Positions 1 to 5,320 of a stretch of DNA of 10,063 nucleotides are shown here, one piece after another. Position numbers and translations under genes: made by a program. This DNA is from Candidatus Berkelbacteria bacterium (lineage in GTDB: Bacteria; Patescibacteriota; UBA1384; UBA12157; JAENIV01): NCBI GenBank assembly GCA_016844295.1, contig JAENIV010000062.1:1-10063 (forward strand), given 5' to 3'. Every line of letters starts with the position of its first letter. The stretch's first letter is position 1. Under the pieces are notes generated by a model. The model had not been told where the DNA came from and made no database searches. It was given only the letters and a program-made list of their open reading frames with translations.

Positions 1-2
1 AT

Positions 3-1049
3 CTTCTTGTTAAATCCGTTCAAGAAGAAATTGAACGGCGGGAGGAATTACAAAGATTATCTACCCAACTTGCACACGCGAACTCTCATCTGAAAGAACT
101 AGACGTAATGAAAACAGAATTTGTTTCTCTCGCGAGCCACGAACTTTTAACGCCAGTTTCAGCAATTGAAGGTTATCTCTCCATGCTTTTGGATGAAAAA
201 ATGGCTAGGGTGGATGATCCCAAGGCAAAAGATTATTTAGATCACGTCTACGCCTCAGCCAAAAGATTAGCAAGATTAGTCGCCGATATGCTTAATGTTT
301 CCAGAATCGAAGAAGGAAGATTATTGGTTGAGAAAAAGGATGTTGACCTTTCTGATTTAATTAAACAGGTAACCGCGGAAATCAAATTTAAATCTGATGA
401 GCGAAAACAAAAAATTGTCTTTGATGGCCAATCTGAAACAAGTTCAGAGATCCCTCGTGGAGCTCGGGATGACAAGTATGCCACTTACGGCGATCCAGAC
501 AAAATTAAAGAGATAATGATTAATATTCTTGGTAATTCGATTAAATATTCCAAAGATCCGGGGACAATCAGCATCCGCGCTGAAAGAATCCCAACCCCTT
601 GGGTGGCAGAAAAATGGCAAAAAATTGAGGATGAAATTAAAGTTAGACCGCTTGACGATCAGGAAGCAATCCAATCAGCCGTTGATCCGCATTTCAGGCA
701 ATTTATCGGCAAGGACCAAATCTTAATCGCAATTAAAGACGAGGGAATCGGCATTCCCAAAGAAGAATTGCCCAGGTTATTTAAAAAGTTTCACCGCGTG
801 GGCGACTACACCACGGCTGAGTCGCAGGGTTCTGGTTTGGGCCTCTACATTACCAGAGCCCTGGTTGAACTGCATCACGGCCGAATCTGGGCCGATTCAG
901 AAGGTGCAGGAAAGGGTTCGACGTTTACTTTTTCGTTACCCGATATAAGTACTAAAAATGAGTTGTTGGAAATTGAATCTCAAGTTCATCAGGAAAAAGA
1001 ACAACTCAAACCTTTAGCTAGGCCGGTCAAACAGGCAGAGGAAATTTAG
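3..1049 (+). CDS. Sensor histidine kinase, 3' part (5' end outside window)
   Basis: The frame is open from base 3, so the gene begins before the window; the first in-frame ATG (108) lies inside the protein and is not the start. Before it is a charged helical stretch (EEIERREELQ...), probably the signalling coiled coil. Counting that Met as 1, the HisKA H-box ASHELLTP puts the phospho-accepting His at residue 11 (bases 138-140). The ATPase domain shows the N-box (N139, N143), the G1 box DEGIGIP (211-217), an F-box (LFKKF) and the G2 box GSGLGL (241-246). Catalytic motifs are intact, so it should autophosphorylate and pass phosphate to a response regulator. Sensor and any membrane helices lie off the window. 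Two insertions are odd: a repeat-derived peptide at residues 114-123 and about 40 extra residues (about 161-202) between N-box and G1. The last 35 or so residues are a charged tail. No terminator follows; the next promoter begins 8 bases after the stop. The partner regulator is unknown. Confidence 0.93.
   Translation, partial: LLVKSVQEEIERREELQRLSTQLAHANSHLKELDVMKTEFVSLASHELLTPVSAIEGYLSMLLDEKMARVDDPKAKDYLDHVYASAKRLARLVADMLNVSRIEEGRLLVEKKDVDLSDLIKQVTAEIKFKSDERKQKIVFDGQSETSSEIPRGARDDKYATYGDPDKIKEIMINILGNSIKYSKDPGTISIRAERIPTPWVAEKWQKIEDEIKVRPLDDQEAIQSAVDPHFRQFIGKDQILIAIKDEGIGIPKEELPRLFKKFHRVGDYTTAESQGSGLGLYITRALVELHHGRIWADSEGAGKGSTFTFSLPDISTKNELLEIESQVHQEKEQLKPLARPVKQAEEI
447..476. repeat. Palindromic repeat-like element inside the kinase gene
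   Basis: This 30-base stretch has flanking arms ATCCC (450-454) and GGGAT (466-470) around a GC-rich centre containing GAGCTC. It closely resembles the short interspersed repeats of many bacterial MAGs that read GATCCCTCG...CTCGGGATGACA. Here it is in frame and encodes EIPRGARDDK in the loop just before the N-box helix (GDPDKIKEI), where related kinases have only a few residues. The family match is from memory. I see no second copy in the window. Confidence 0.5.
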
Positions 1050-1056
1050 CTCGCCC

Positions 1057-1085
1057 TTGACAAACATACAAAATTTGTATATTAT
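1057..1085 (+). promoter_or_regulatory. Sigma-70-type promoter of the toxin-antitoxin operon
   Basis: A perfect -35 box TTGACA (1057-1062) is followed after 17 bases by TATTAT (1080-1085), five of six matches to the -10 consensus. Transcription would start near 1091-1093, just before the GAGG at 1092-1095 and the ATG at 1102. This rules out the in-frame TTG at 1057 and ATG at 1084 as starts, because they lie within the promoter. Confidence 0.75.
1066..1080. promoter_or_regulatory. Probable operator: inverted repeat between -35 and -10
   Basis: ATACAAA (1066-1072) and TTTGTAT (1074-1080) are perfect 7-base inverted arms around one central base, in the spacer of the promoter and touching the -10 box. 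Ribbon-helix-helix antitoxins typically bind such palindromes and repress their own operon. The symmetry is seen directly; binding is inferred. Confidence 0.55.
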
Positions 1086-1101
1086 GAATTCGAGGTCAAA
1101 A

Positions 1102-1326
1102 ATGGCGATAAAAACAGTCAATATTTCATTTCCCGAGCAGAGTCTCAAGGAAATTGACGAATTTGCGCAAAAAGAAGATTTAAGTCGGAGCGACGTTTTG
1201 CGCATCGGCGCGAAAAAATACATTCGAAATTTCAACGAATGGCAACTTTTACAAGGGATAGGTGAGAAACAAGCTAAAAAATTAGGTTTAGATACTGAAG
1301 AAAAGATTGTCAAAACTCTTCAATGA
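1102..1326 (+). CDS. Ribbon-helix-helix antitoxin
   Basis: A 74-residue protein starting MAIKTVNISFP. The strand TVNISFP, helix SLKEIDEFAQKE, short turn and helix SRSDVLRIGAKKYI form an Arc/MetJ/CopG-type ribbon-helix-helix DNA-binding fold (residues about 3-40). The C-terminal half (about 41-74) would then be the part that binds and masks the toxin. ATG 1102 is chosen because upstream in-frame starts fall inside the promoter, and GAGG at 1092-1095 stands 6 bases before it. The stop overlaps the toxin start as ATGA (1323-1326), the usual order and coupling of type II modules. It probably represses its own promoter through the palindrome at 1066-1080. The RHH fold is clear; the antitoxin role comes from the neighbour. 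Confidence 0.82.
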   Translation: MAIKTVNISFPEQSLKEIDEFAQKEDLSRSDVLRIGAKKYIRNFNEWQLLQGIGEKQAKKLGLDTEEKIVKTLQ

Positions 1327-1772
1327 AAATCGTCATTGATAGTTCGGTTTGGATTGCCGGTATAGGCTCTCGTAAAGGTTTTTCCAGCGAGGCCATTTTT
1401 AAATCTTACAAAAATAATGAAATTGAAATTTTTATTTCCAACCAAATTTTAGAAGAAATTTATTCTAATTTAGAGAAGAAATTGAAATTTGATAGTCTAT
1501 CAGCTCTTAGGGCTCAAAAAACTGTTAGAAATCTTTGTGATTATGAGGCTGAAATAACTGAGAGAGAGATAAAGTTGGTTAAGATTGTTAAAGACAATAA
1601 TGATCGTCATATTTTAGCTCTATGTAAAAAGGCACAAGCGGATTATTTAATAAGTTTTGATAAAAAGCACTTGCTGCCGCTTAAAAAATTCGCTCAGACC
1701 AAAATTTTAGAACCGAAGGATTTTATAGAGGATCTGAAAAAATGGTTGATAACAACCACGAAGTCGAATTAA
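1323..1772 (+). CDS. PIN-domain toxin (probable ribonuclease)
   Basis: A 149-residue protein of the PIN superfamily, close in layout to the 'putative toxin, PIN family' group (COG1569-like). The acidic metal site can be followed: D6 in MKIVIDSSVW, E44/E45 in SNQILEEI, D94 in the DNNDRHILA motif, and D113 in LISFDKKHLL. PIN toxins are Mg-dependent RNases that cut mRNA, rRNA or tRNA; the target here cannot be told. The domain seems complete, ending near EPKDFIEDLKKW (about residue 141), with an 8-residue tail. It overlaps the antitoxin by 4 bases and the following CYTH-fusion frame by 31 bases. AGAGGA at 1727-1732 inside this gene is a plausible ribosome site for that next frame. The active residues are intact, so the toxin is probably functional and held by the upstream protein. 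Confidence 0.86.
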   Translation: MKIVIDSSVWIAGIGSRKGFSSEAIFKSYKNNEIEIFISNQILEEIYSNLEKKLKFDSLSALRAQKTVRNLCDYEAEITEREIKLVKIVKDNNDRHILALCKKAQADYLISFDKKHLLPLKKFAQTKILEPKDFIEDLKKWLITTTKSN

Positions 1773-2398
1773 GGGTTTTGCTCAAAGAAAATGAACACGC
1801 GCAAATTTTTGAAAAACTCAAAAAAGCAGGTGCAGTTTTAAGAGACGAAGAAAATCTGATCGATATTTATTTTTGTTCCAATAGTATAACCTCATTTTCC
1901 GGCGTGGAAATGGATGAAGTCATCATCACCTCGGGGACTTCAGGAGGGATTTATTTAGCCCTTTTAACTTTAATTGATCCTGGCGATGAAATTATAATTT
2001 TTGACCCATATTTCGTTAGTTACAAAGAATTAGCAATGTTAGTCGGCGCCAAAGTTGAATACATAGATACGTATCCGGATTTTCAACCAAATATTAAAGA
2101 GTTAAAAAAAGCGATTACACCGCAAACGAAATTAATTATTATAAATAGCCCTAACAATCCCACAGGGGCTGTATATTCTGAGAAAGTCATTAGGGAAATC
2201 GTTAAAATCGCCCGAAAAAATAATATTTTTATTCTGTCTGATGAAGTTTATGAAAAGTTTATTTATAAAGGAAAACATTTTAGTCCAGCAAGTATTTATA
2301 ATAATGTGATTACTTTAAATGGTTTTTCTAAATCCGCCTCGATGACTGGCTGGAGGGTGGTTATGCCGCCGGTCCGAAAGAAATCATTGAGGGAATGA
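1742..2398 (+). pseudogene. CYTH-domain 5' end fused to aminotransferase core (decayed)
   Basis: The frame opens like a CYTH (triphosphate tunnel / class IV cyclase-like) protein: the ExE motif in HEVELRVLL, then FEKLKKAGAVLRDEENLIDIYFC. From about residue 58-62 it is the core of a fold-type I PLP aminotransferase: IITSGTSGG (phosphate/cofactor loop), PGDEIIIFDPYF, NSPNNPTG (135-142, with N139 expected to contact PLP), SDEVY (D167, Y170) and FSKSASMTGWR with the catalytic Lys at 197. The roughly 85-90 N-terminal residues of an aminotransferase and most of the CYTH domain are missing. The join lies near 1913-1923, where the DEV codons suit both families. After GWR the frame goes wrong (VVMPPVRKK...) because about one base is missing near 2354-2360, and it stops at 2398. 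A working enzyme is unlikely. A chimeric assembly is the alternative. Confidence 0.8.
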
Positions 2399-2760
2399 TT
2401 AAACTGCAACAATTTATCTATGTTTGCGCTCCGTCTTTTGCCCAAAAAGCGGCCGAAAAAGCATTGGAGATAAGTTTGAAAGAAAAAATTAACCAATATC
2501 GGGAGAAAAAAGATATTATTTTCACTGGCCTTAAAAGATATTATCAAATTACAGAACCGTTAGGCGCTTTCTATGTTTTTGTGAAAACTCCCGAGAAAGA
2601 AGATGAATTTGTCAAAACTTTAGTCAGAAATAATATTATTGTTGTCCCGGGTAGAGTATTTAGCCAAAAAAGTGGTTACATTAGAATTTCCTATGCCACA
2701 AAGAAAGCAAATATTTACAAGGCTATAAAAATATTTCAAAAAATTGCTATTATAAGATAG
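2395..2760 (+). pseudogene. Aminotransferase C-terminal fragment (after frameshift)
   Basis: This frame continues the aminotransferase. Read from about 2359 it gives GYAAGPKEIIEGMIKLQQF, exactly what should follow the GWR at the end of the preceding frame, so the two are one gene split by a missing base. The visible part includes the small domain: YVCAPSFAQKAA, GAFYVFVKTP, and VPGRVFSQKSGYIRISYA, where the Arg in the RIS segment is the expected substrate-carboxylate-binding residue. It ends normally, then a terminator follows 27 bases later. The Met at 2395 is an internal residue with no ribosome site of its own. Substrate cannot be assigned; aspartate- or alanine-type class I/II enzymes share these motifs. 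Confidence 0.8.
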
Positions 2761-2786
2761 ATAAAAAGTTATCAATTCCTCAGGAT

Positions 2787-2811
2787 AGACTTTTGCGTAA
2801 AGTCTTTTTTT
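2787..2811 (+). terminator. Rho-independent terminator after the aminotransferase remnant
   Basis: AGACTTT (2787-2793) pairs perfectly with AAAGTCT (2799-2805) around loop TGCGT, and an unbroken run of T follows (2805-2811). It closes the unit that begins with the toxin-antitoxin promoter. The stem is AT-rich, so strength is uncertain. Confidence 0.75.
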
Positions 2812-2821
2812 AATGTATAAG
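2793..2821 (+). promoter_or_regulatory. Possible promoter of the HD-domain gene
   Basis: TTGCGT (2793-2798), 17 bases, then TATAAG (2816-2821). The -35 would lie within the terminator hairpin. Spacing is ideal and -10 is good, but the -35 matches only in its first three bases. It is the best candidate in the 91 bases before the gene. Confidence 0.38.
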
Positions 2822-2851
2822 GTAGATAACCGAATCTGGGGGTGGACCTGA

Positions 2852-3517
2852 ATGATGAATGGAATATATTCCGATGAAGATCCTGCAATTGTTCTTTGGG
2901 ATGATAATCACTTCGAGGACGCTACCGACAGGGAAATGGCCCTTTTTGGTAAGGGCTACCATTTTTCGCTACATAACCACCGTCGCCGCCAGCGGAAATC
3001 GAAACAGTCCTTTTACTATCACGACTGTCGCTGTGCGGCCCGGGCTCTAGCAACGCGATTTCGGAACTCCGAAATCAGCGCCATTGAAATCGCAACCATA
3101 ATGTTCGTTCACGAAGCAATCGAGGATGACGGTTGGACCCGGGAGAGTTTACTCGCCATCTTTGGCGAGCCCATCACCAGCACGGTTGTAGGATTGACAA
3201 AACAACCCAAGAAGATGTTCAGGAGCCGGTATAAGCGCATTATGGACGCTGACTCGATTCTTCGAGGAGCCACTCCAGGCAATCCTCGGGTACCAATTGC
3301 CAAATGTCTGGACCGTTTGGATAATACAACTGATACCGCTGGTCTCAAAACGAGAGATCGCCACCGTCTTTTTGTCGAAACTCGCAAGATCTTCATTCCT
3401 TATTTCGATTGGTCAAAAGAGTTCGTCCCGCAAGAATTCCGACCTTTCTACGATGGTGGGGTACTTGCCATCAAGTTCGCATGCGATAATTACTTTCGGT
3501 TTCTGGCCCTGCGTTGA
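2852..3517 (+). CDS. HD-domain protein like the RelA/SpoT hydrolase domain
   Basis: A 221-residue protein whose middle follows the ppGpp-hydrolase HD domain of RelA/SpoT and small alarmone hydrolases (MESH1-like). FYYHDCRCAARAL has the first His (H57). FVHEAIEDDGWTRESLLAIFGEPI matches the HDxxEDT...FG segment with H87, E88, E91 and D92. VVGLTKQPK matches the usual VxGVTK. AKCLDRLDNTTD matches the KxADRLxN metal motif (D154). The expected HD is HE here, a conservative change at a metal ligand. No synthetase, TGS or ACT domain is present, so it would act alone in the cytoplasm, possibly on (p)ppGpp or another nucleotide. ATG 2852 is preceded by a GGGGG-TGGA ribosome site (2838-2846). The gene is much richer in G+C than its neighbours (33 of 60 at 3001-3060 against 11 of 60 at 2221-2280), hinting at transfer. 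It has its own terminator. Fold confident; substrate not. Confidence 0.78.
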   Translation: MMNGIYSDEDPAIVLWDDNHFEDATDREMALFGKGYHFSLHNHRRRQRKSKQSFYYHDCRCAARALATRFRNSEISAIEIATIMFVHEAIEDDGWTRESLLAIFGEPITSTVVGLTKQPKKMFRSRYKRIMDADSILRGATPGNPRVPIAKCLDRLDNTTDTAGLKTRDRHRLFVETRKIFIPYFDWSKEFVPQEFRPFYDGGVLAIKFACDNYFRFLALR

Positions 3518-3531
3518 CGCGCAGGGTTTTT
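3507..3531 (+). terminator. Terminator overlapping the HD gene's stop codon
   Basis: CCCTGCG (3507-3513) pairs with CGCAGGG (3520-3526) around a 6-base loop, followed by TTTTT (3527-3531). The TGA stop (3515-3517) sits in the loop, so the last codons form the left arm of the stem. A strong GC-rich intrinsic terminator. Confidence 0.85.
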
Positions 3532-3536
3532 CTTGC

Positions 3537-3566
3537 TTGACATGAAAATATGTTATACAATAGATT
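3537..3566 (+). promoter_or_regulatory. Promoter before the GIY-YIG gene
   Basis: TTGACA (3537-3542) is a perfect -35 box. With an 18-base spacer the -10 would be TAGATT (3561-3566), four of six. The better -10, TACAAT (3556-3561), is only 13 bases away and would instead pair with TTGCTT (3533-3538) at 17. A promoter here is likely, since a terminator ends just upstream; the exact boxes are ambiguous. Confidence 0.6.
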
Positions 3567-3601
3567 TAGCAACCATACTAAGGGAGGATTTTATATAATT
3601 G

Positions 3602-3865
3602 ATGTATTATCTTTATATTCTGAAGAGCATTAAAGATAGTAATCTTTATGTGGGTTGTACATCAAACTTAAAGGCGAGGTTGAATCGACATAAGACTGGC
3701 CAGGTAGAGGCTACTAGGTCACGAAGGCCATTCAAGTTGGTTTATTGGAAAGGATATAAAGATAAATCTACTGCTTTTCAAACAGAACGATACTTTAAAA
3801 GTCTATACGGATATAGAGTTAAAAGAAAAATTATTAAAGAATTTAACAAAGAAATTTCAATATGA
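3602..3865 (+). CDS. GIY-YIG domain protein (YhbQ/UPF0213-like)
   Basis: An 87-residue single-domain GIY-YIG protein. YYLYILKS and NLYVGCTSNLKARLNRHKTG hold the two motif halves and the conserved Arg of the RLxxH segment. RPFKLVYWKGYKDKSTAFQTERYFKSL matches the C-terminal part of the YhbQ group, including the Glu that binds metal in GIY-YIG nucleases. Members of this small family are common as orphan genes in Patescibacteria; a DNA nicking or repair role is assumed from the fold, and the natural substrate is not known. The start is uncertain: AGGGAGGA (3581-3588) lies 13 bases from ATG 3602 but 10 from an in-frame TTG at 3599, which would add one residue. The gene has its own promoter and may be read through into the response regulator, as no T-tract terminator follows. 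Confidence 0.85.
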   Translation: MYYLYILKSIKDSNLYVGCTSNLKARLNRHKTGQVEATRSRRPFKLVYWKGYKDKSTAFQTERYFKSLYGYRVKRKIIKEFNKEISI

Positions 3866-3871
3866 GGCTAA

Positions 3872-3927
3872 GTCCGACGTATTATGTCGGACCGCCCGGC
3901 TCGCCAGAAGGCGAGCATAGGGAGGGG
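3872..3927 (+). promoter_or_regulatory. Two-hairpin leader before the tail-anchored response regulator
   Basis: Stem 1 is GTCCGAC (3872-3878) with GTCGGAC (3886-3892), extendable by a G-U pair. Stem 2 is GCTCGCC (3899-3905) with GGCGAGC (3910-3916) around loop AGAA. Directly after comes a strong ribosome site, AGGGAGGGG (3919-3927), 5 bases before ATG 3933. Neither hairpin has a T-tract, so they are not typical terminators. They could stabilise the 3' end of the GIY-YIG message, tune translation of the next gene, or be a mobile palindromic repeat. The second shares a CGCC-GAA-GGCG core with the hairpin at 5321-5333. Confidence 0.55.
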
Positions 3928-3932
3928 TAACT

Positions 3933-4751
3933 ATGCCAAGAGGAACAAAAATTTTGATGGTTGATGATGACAAAATGCTCATCGACCTTTATAAGGAACG
4001 CTTAGAACTTGCCGGGTACCACGTTGATATCTCTCGTGACGGCGAGGAAGGTTTGGCGATGGTTCATAAAGCCAAACCAGACTTAGTGCTTTTAGACATT
4101 ATGATGCCTAAGGTTAATGGTTACGAGGCTCTTGCCTCTATTAAAAGCGATCCGGCGACCAAAGATATCCCTGTCATAATCCTCTCAGCCTTAATGCGCG
4201 ACATTAATAAATCCAAGGCCGTTGAGTCTGGGGCGGATGATTATATTATTAAATCCGAAGCCATGCCCGCGGATGTAATTAAAAAAATCGAGGCTGTTTT
4301 AAAAAAGTATAATAAATCTGCGCCTGTTGCCCCCATGCCACCTACGGAAACTAAAGAAAACGAACCGCCCCAAACGGGGGCCTCTTCGGGGCCAAAATCC
4401 GAAGTGTCTCTGGAAACTTCTGAAGGGCCATCTCCGGTAGTCCATGAGCAAAACGCACCAAAAGATGCGCCTCAAGCGCCATCTCAAGAAATAAATTTTG
4501 AACCGGCCAGCGGGGGGCAAGATCTTAGTGTACCACCTTTGGCCGGAAACGTAAGTGTTTCGCCCCAAACGCCCGTGGCTGAAGAACCACCACAACCTCA
4601 AGCGGTCCCCGGTGCTCAAACTCCCCAGCAAAATACCGCTAGCAGCGTTCCCAAAGCGTCTCCGGCAGTTGTTTTCTTTTTAATTTTAATTGTCATTCTG
4701 ATCTTAGCCAGTGACCTTTTTTTCTATATGAAATTTGTTACCGGAAAATAA
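3933..4751 (+). CDS. Response regulator with C-terminal membrane anchor
   Basis: A 272-residue protein. Residues 1-125 are a complete CheY-like receiver: acidic cluster D11-D13, phospho-acceptor D55 in LLDIMMPK, S85 in VIILSA, and the conserved Lys K107 in DDYIIKS. Residues about 128-240 are a low-complexity linker rich in Pro, Ala, Ser, Gln and Glu, with no recognisable domain. Residues about 245-266 (AVVFFLILIVILILASDLFFY) form one strong hydrophobic helix ending MKFVTGK, a tail-anchor layout that would leave the receiver in the cytoplasm. No DNA-binding or enzymatic output domain is present, so output is probably phosphorylation-dependent contact with membrane proteins. By my gap-free count 59 of 123 aligned receiver positions are identical to the next gene's product, so the pair arose by duplication. 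The convergent pilus cluster is a possible but unproven target. The AGGGAGGGG site fixes the start. Confidence 0.9.
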   Translation: MPRGTKILMVDDDKMLIDLYKERLELAGYHVDISRDGEEGLAMVHKAKPDLVLLDIMMPKVNGYEALASIKSDPATKDIPVIILSALMRDINKSKAVESGADDYIIKSEAMPADVIKKIEAVLKKYNKSAPVAPMPPTETKENEPPQTGASSGPKSEVSLETSEGPSPVVHEQNAPKDAPQAPSQEINFEPASGGQDLSVPPLAGNVSVSPQTPVAEEPPQPQAVPGAQTPQQNTASSVPKASPAVVFFLILIVILILASDLFFYMKFVTGK

Positions 4752-4763
4752 TTAAAAGTAATC

Positions 4764-4796
4764 TTGACAGACATGGTATAAGTTTTAGTATATAAT
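4764..4796 (+). promoter_or_regulatory. Likely promoter of the second response regulator
   Basis: TTGACA (4764-4769) is perfect. TAGTAT (4786-4791) lies 16 bases on. A perfect TATAAT (4791-4796) is 21 bases away, longer than usual. Either may serve as the -10 box. The gene therefore probably has transcription independent of its upstream paralogue. AAAGGA at 4805-4810 is its ribosome site. Confidence 0.55.
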
Positions 4797-4816
4797 TGAG
4801 ATAGAAAGGATATATC

Positions 4817-5197
4817 ATGCCCGAAGGAAAAACTGTTCTGTTGGTCGATGATGACCTAACTTTGAGGGAAATGTACGAAGAACGTATGAAAGCCGAGGGT
4901 TTTAATATTATTCAAGCCTCTAACGGTGAAGAAGCCCTTAAAAAAGCCGCCGAAGCCAAACCACACATTATTTTGCTTGATATTATGATGCCTAAGGTAA
5001 ACGGTTTTGACGTTTTGAAAGATCTAAAAAATAATCCGGAGTTGAAAGACATTCCGGTAATAATCCTGACGGCATTAATTCAAGATGTTGATCGAGTCCA
5101 AGGCAAAAAACTGGGAGCCGCTGATTATATTGTCAAATCGGAAACTATGCCGGGCGAGGTAATTGTTAAAATTAAAAATGCCATTGGTACTAAATAA
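4817..5197 (+). CDS. Single-domain response regulator (CheY-like)
   Basis: A 126-residue stand-alone receiver. It has the acidic cluster DDD at 11-13, phospho-acceptor D55 (LLDIMMPK), T85 (VIILTA) and K107 (ADYIVKS), so it should accept phosphate. There is nothing after the receiver, so it acts by protein contact or as a phosphate sink, like CheY or the PilG/PilH regulators. It is a close paralogue of the preceding gene but lacks the linker and membrane helix: one pair member is membrane-bound and one soluble. Both could be charged by the same kinase. The kinase fragment at the start of the window is a candidate only. AAAGGA at 4805-4810 is 6 bases before ATG 4817. The gene ends at the intergenic palindrome and converges with pilO. 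Confidence 0.92.
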   Translation: MPEGKTVLLVDDDLTLREMYEERMKAEGFNIIQASNGEEALKKAAEAKPHIILLDIMMPKVNGFDVLKDLKNNPELKDIPVIILTALIQDVDRVQGKKLGAADYIVKSETMPGEVIVKIKNAIGTK

Positions 5198-5320
5198 AAT
5201 TCGAAGCACTAAGCACGAAACTCTAAACAAATTCTAAATATCTAAATAAAGAAATGTTTCAAACATTGGAATTTGGAGTTTAAATATTGTTTCGGATTTC
5301 GAATTTGTGATTTCGGATTT
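5197..5320. repeat. Long imperfect palindrome between convergent genes
   Basis: The space between the response regulator and pilO is almost all one imperfect inverted repeat centred near 5260. The apex AATGTTT (5253-5259) mirrors AAACATT (5261-5267). A mid segment CGAAA..C.AAACAA (about 5213-5230) mirrors TTGTTT.G..TTTCG (about 5288-5302). The outer AAATTCGAA (5197-5205) mirrors TTCGGATTT (5312-5320) with one G-U pair. The wording (short AT-rich words such as TTCGAATTT and TCTAAAT repeated) resembles an interspersed intergenic repeat I recall from MAGs of several phyla. It may act as a two-way terminator or as a non-coding mobile palindrome. No protein is encoded. Confidence 0.6.

Noticed and set aside
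248..674. Two overlapping minus-strand open frames opposite the kinase (78 and 76 residues)
   Set aside because: They are antisense to conserved HisKA/HATPase motifs. Their SSRAPRGIS and VIPSSTRDL strings are translations of the palindromic repeat at 447-476, a known source of spurious proteins.
1057..1101. Longer antitoxin start (TTG 1057 or ATG 1084)
   Set aside because: Both lie inside the -35/-10 promoter, and the added residues have no counterpart in RHH proteins.
2793..2798. Use of the terminator hairpin at 2787-2811 as part of a riboswitch for the HD gene
   Set aside because: It is a simple stem with a T-tract right after an operon end, and no aptamer-like conserved structure is seen upstream.
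3109..3396. Antisense frames of 95 and 71 residues opposite the HD gene
   Set aside because: No ribosome site or domain. They arise from the high G+C of the HD gene, whose own frame carries conserved motifs.
3871..3917. Intrinsic terminator after the GIY-YIG gene
   Set aside because: Neither stem is followed by a T-tract; a purine-rich ribosome site follows instead.
4299..4631. Minus-strand 110-residue frame opposite the regulator linker
   Set aside because: Arg/Trp/Phe-rich composition is the mirror of Pro/Ala/Gln codons. No start signal.
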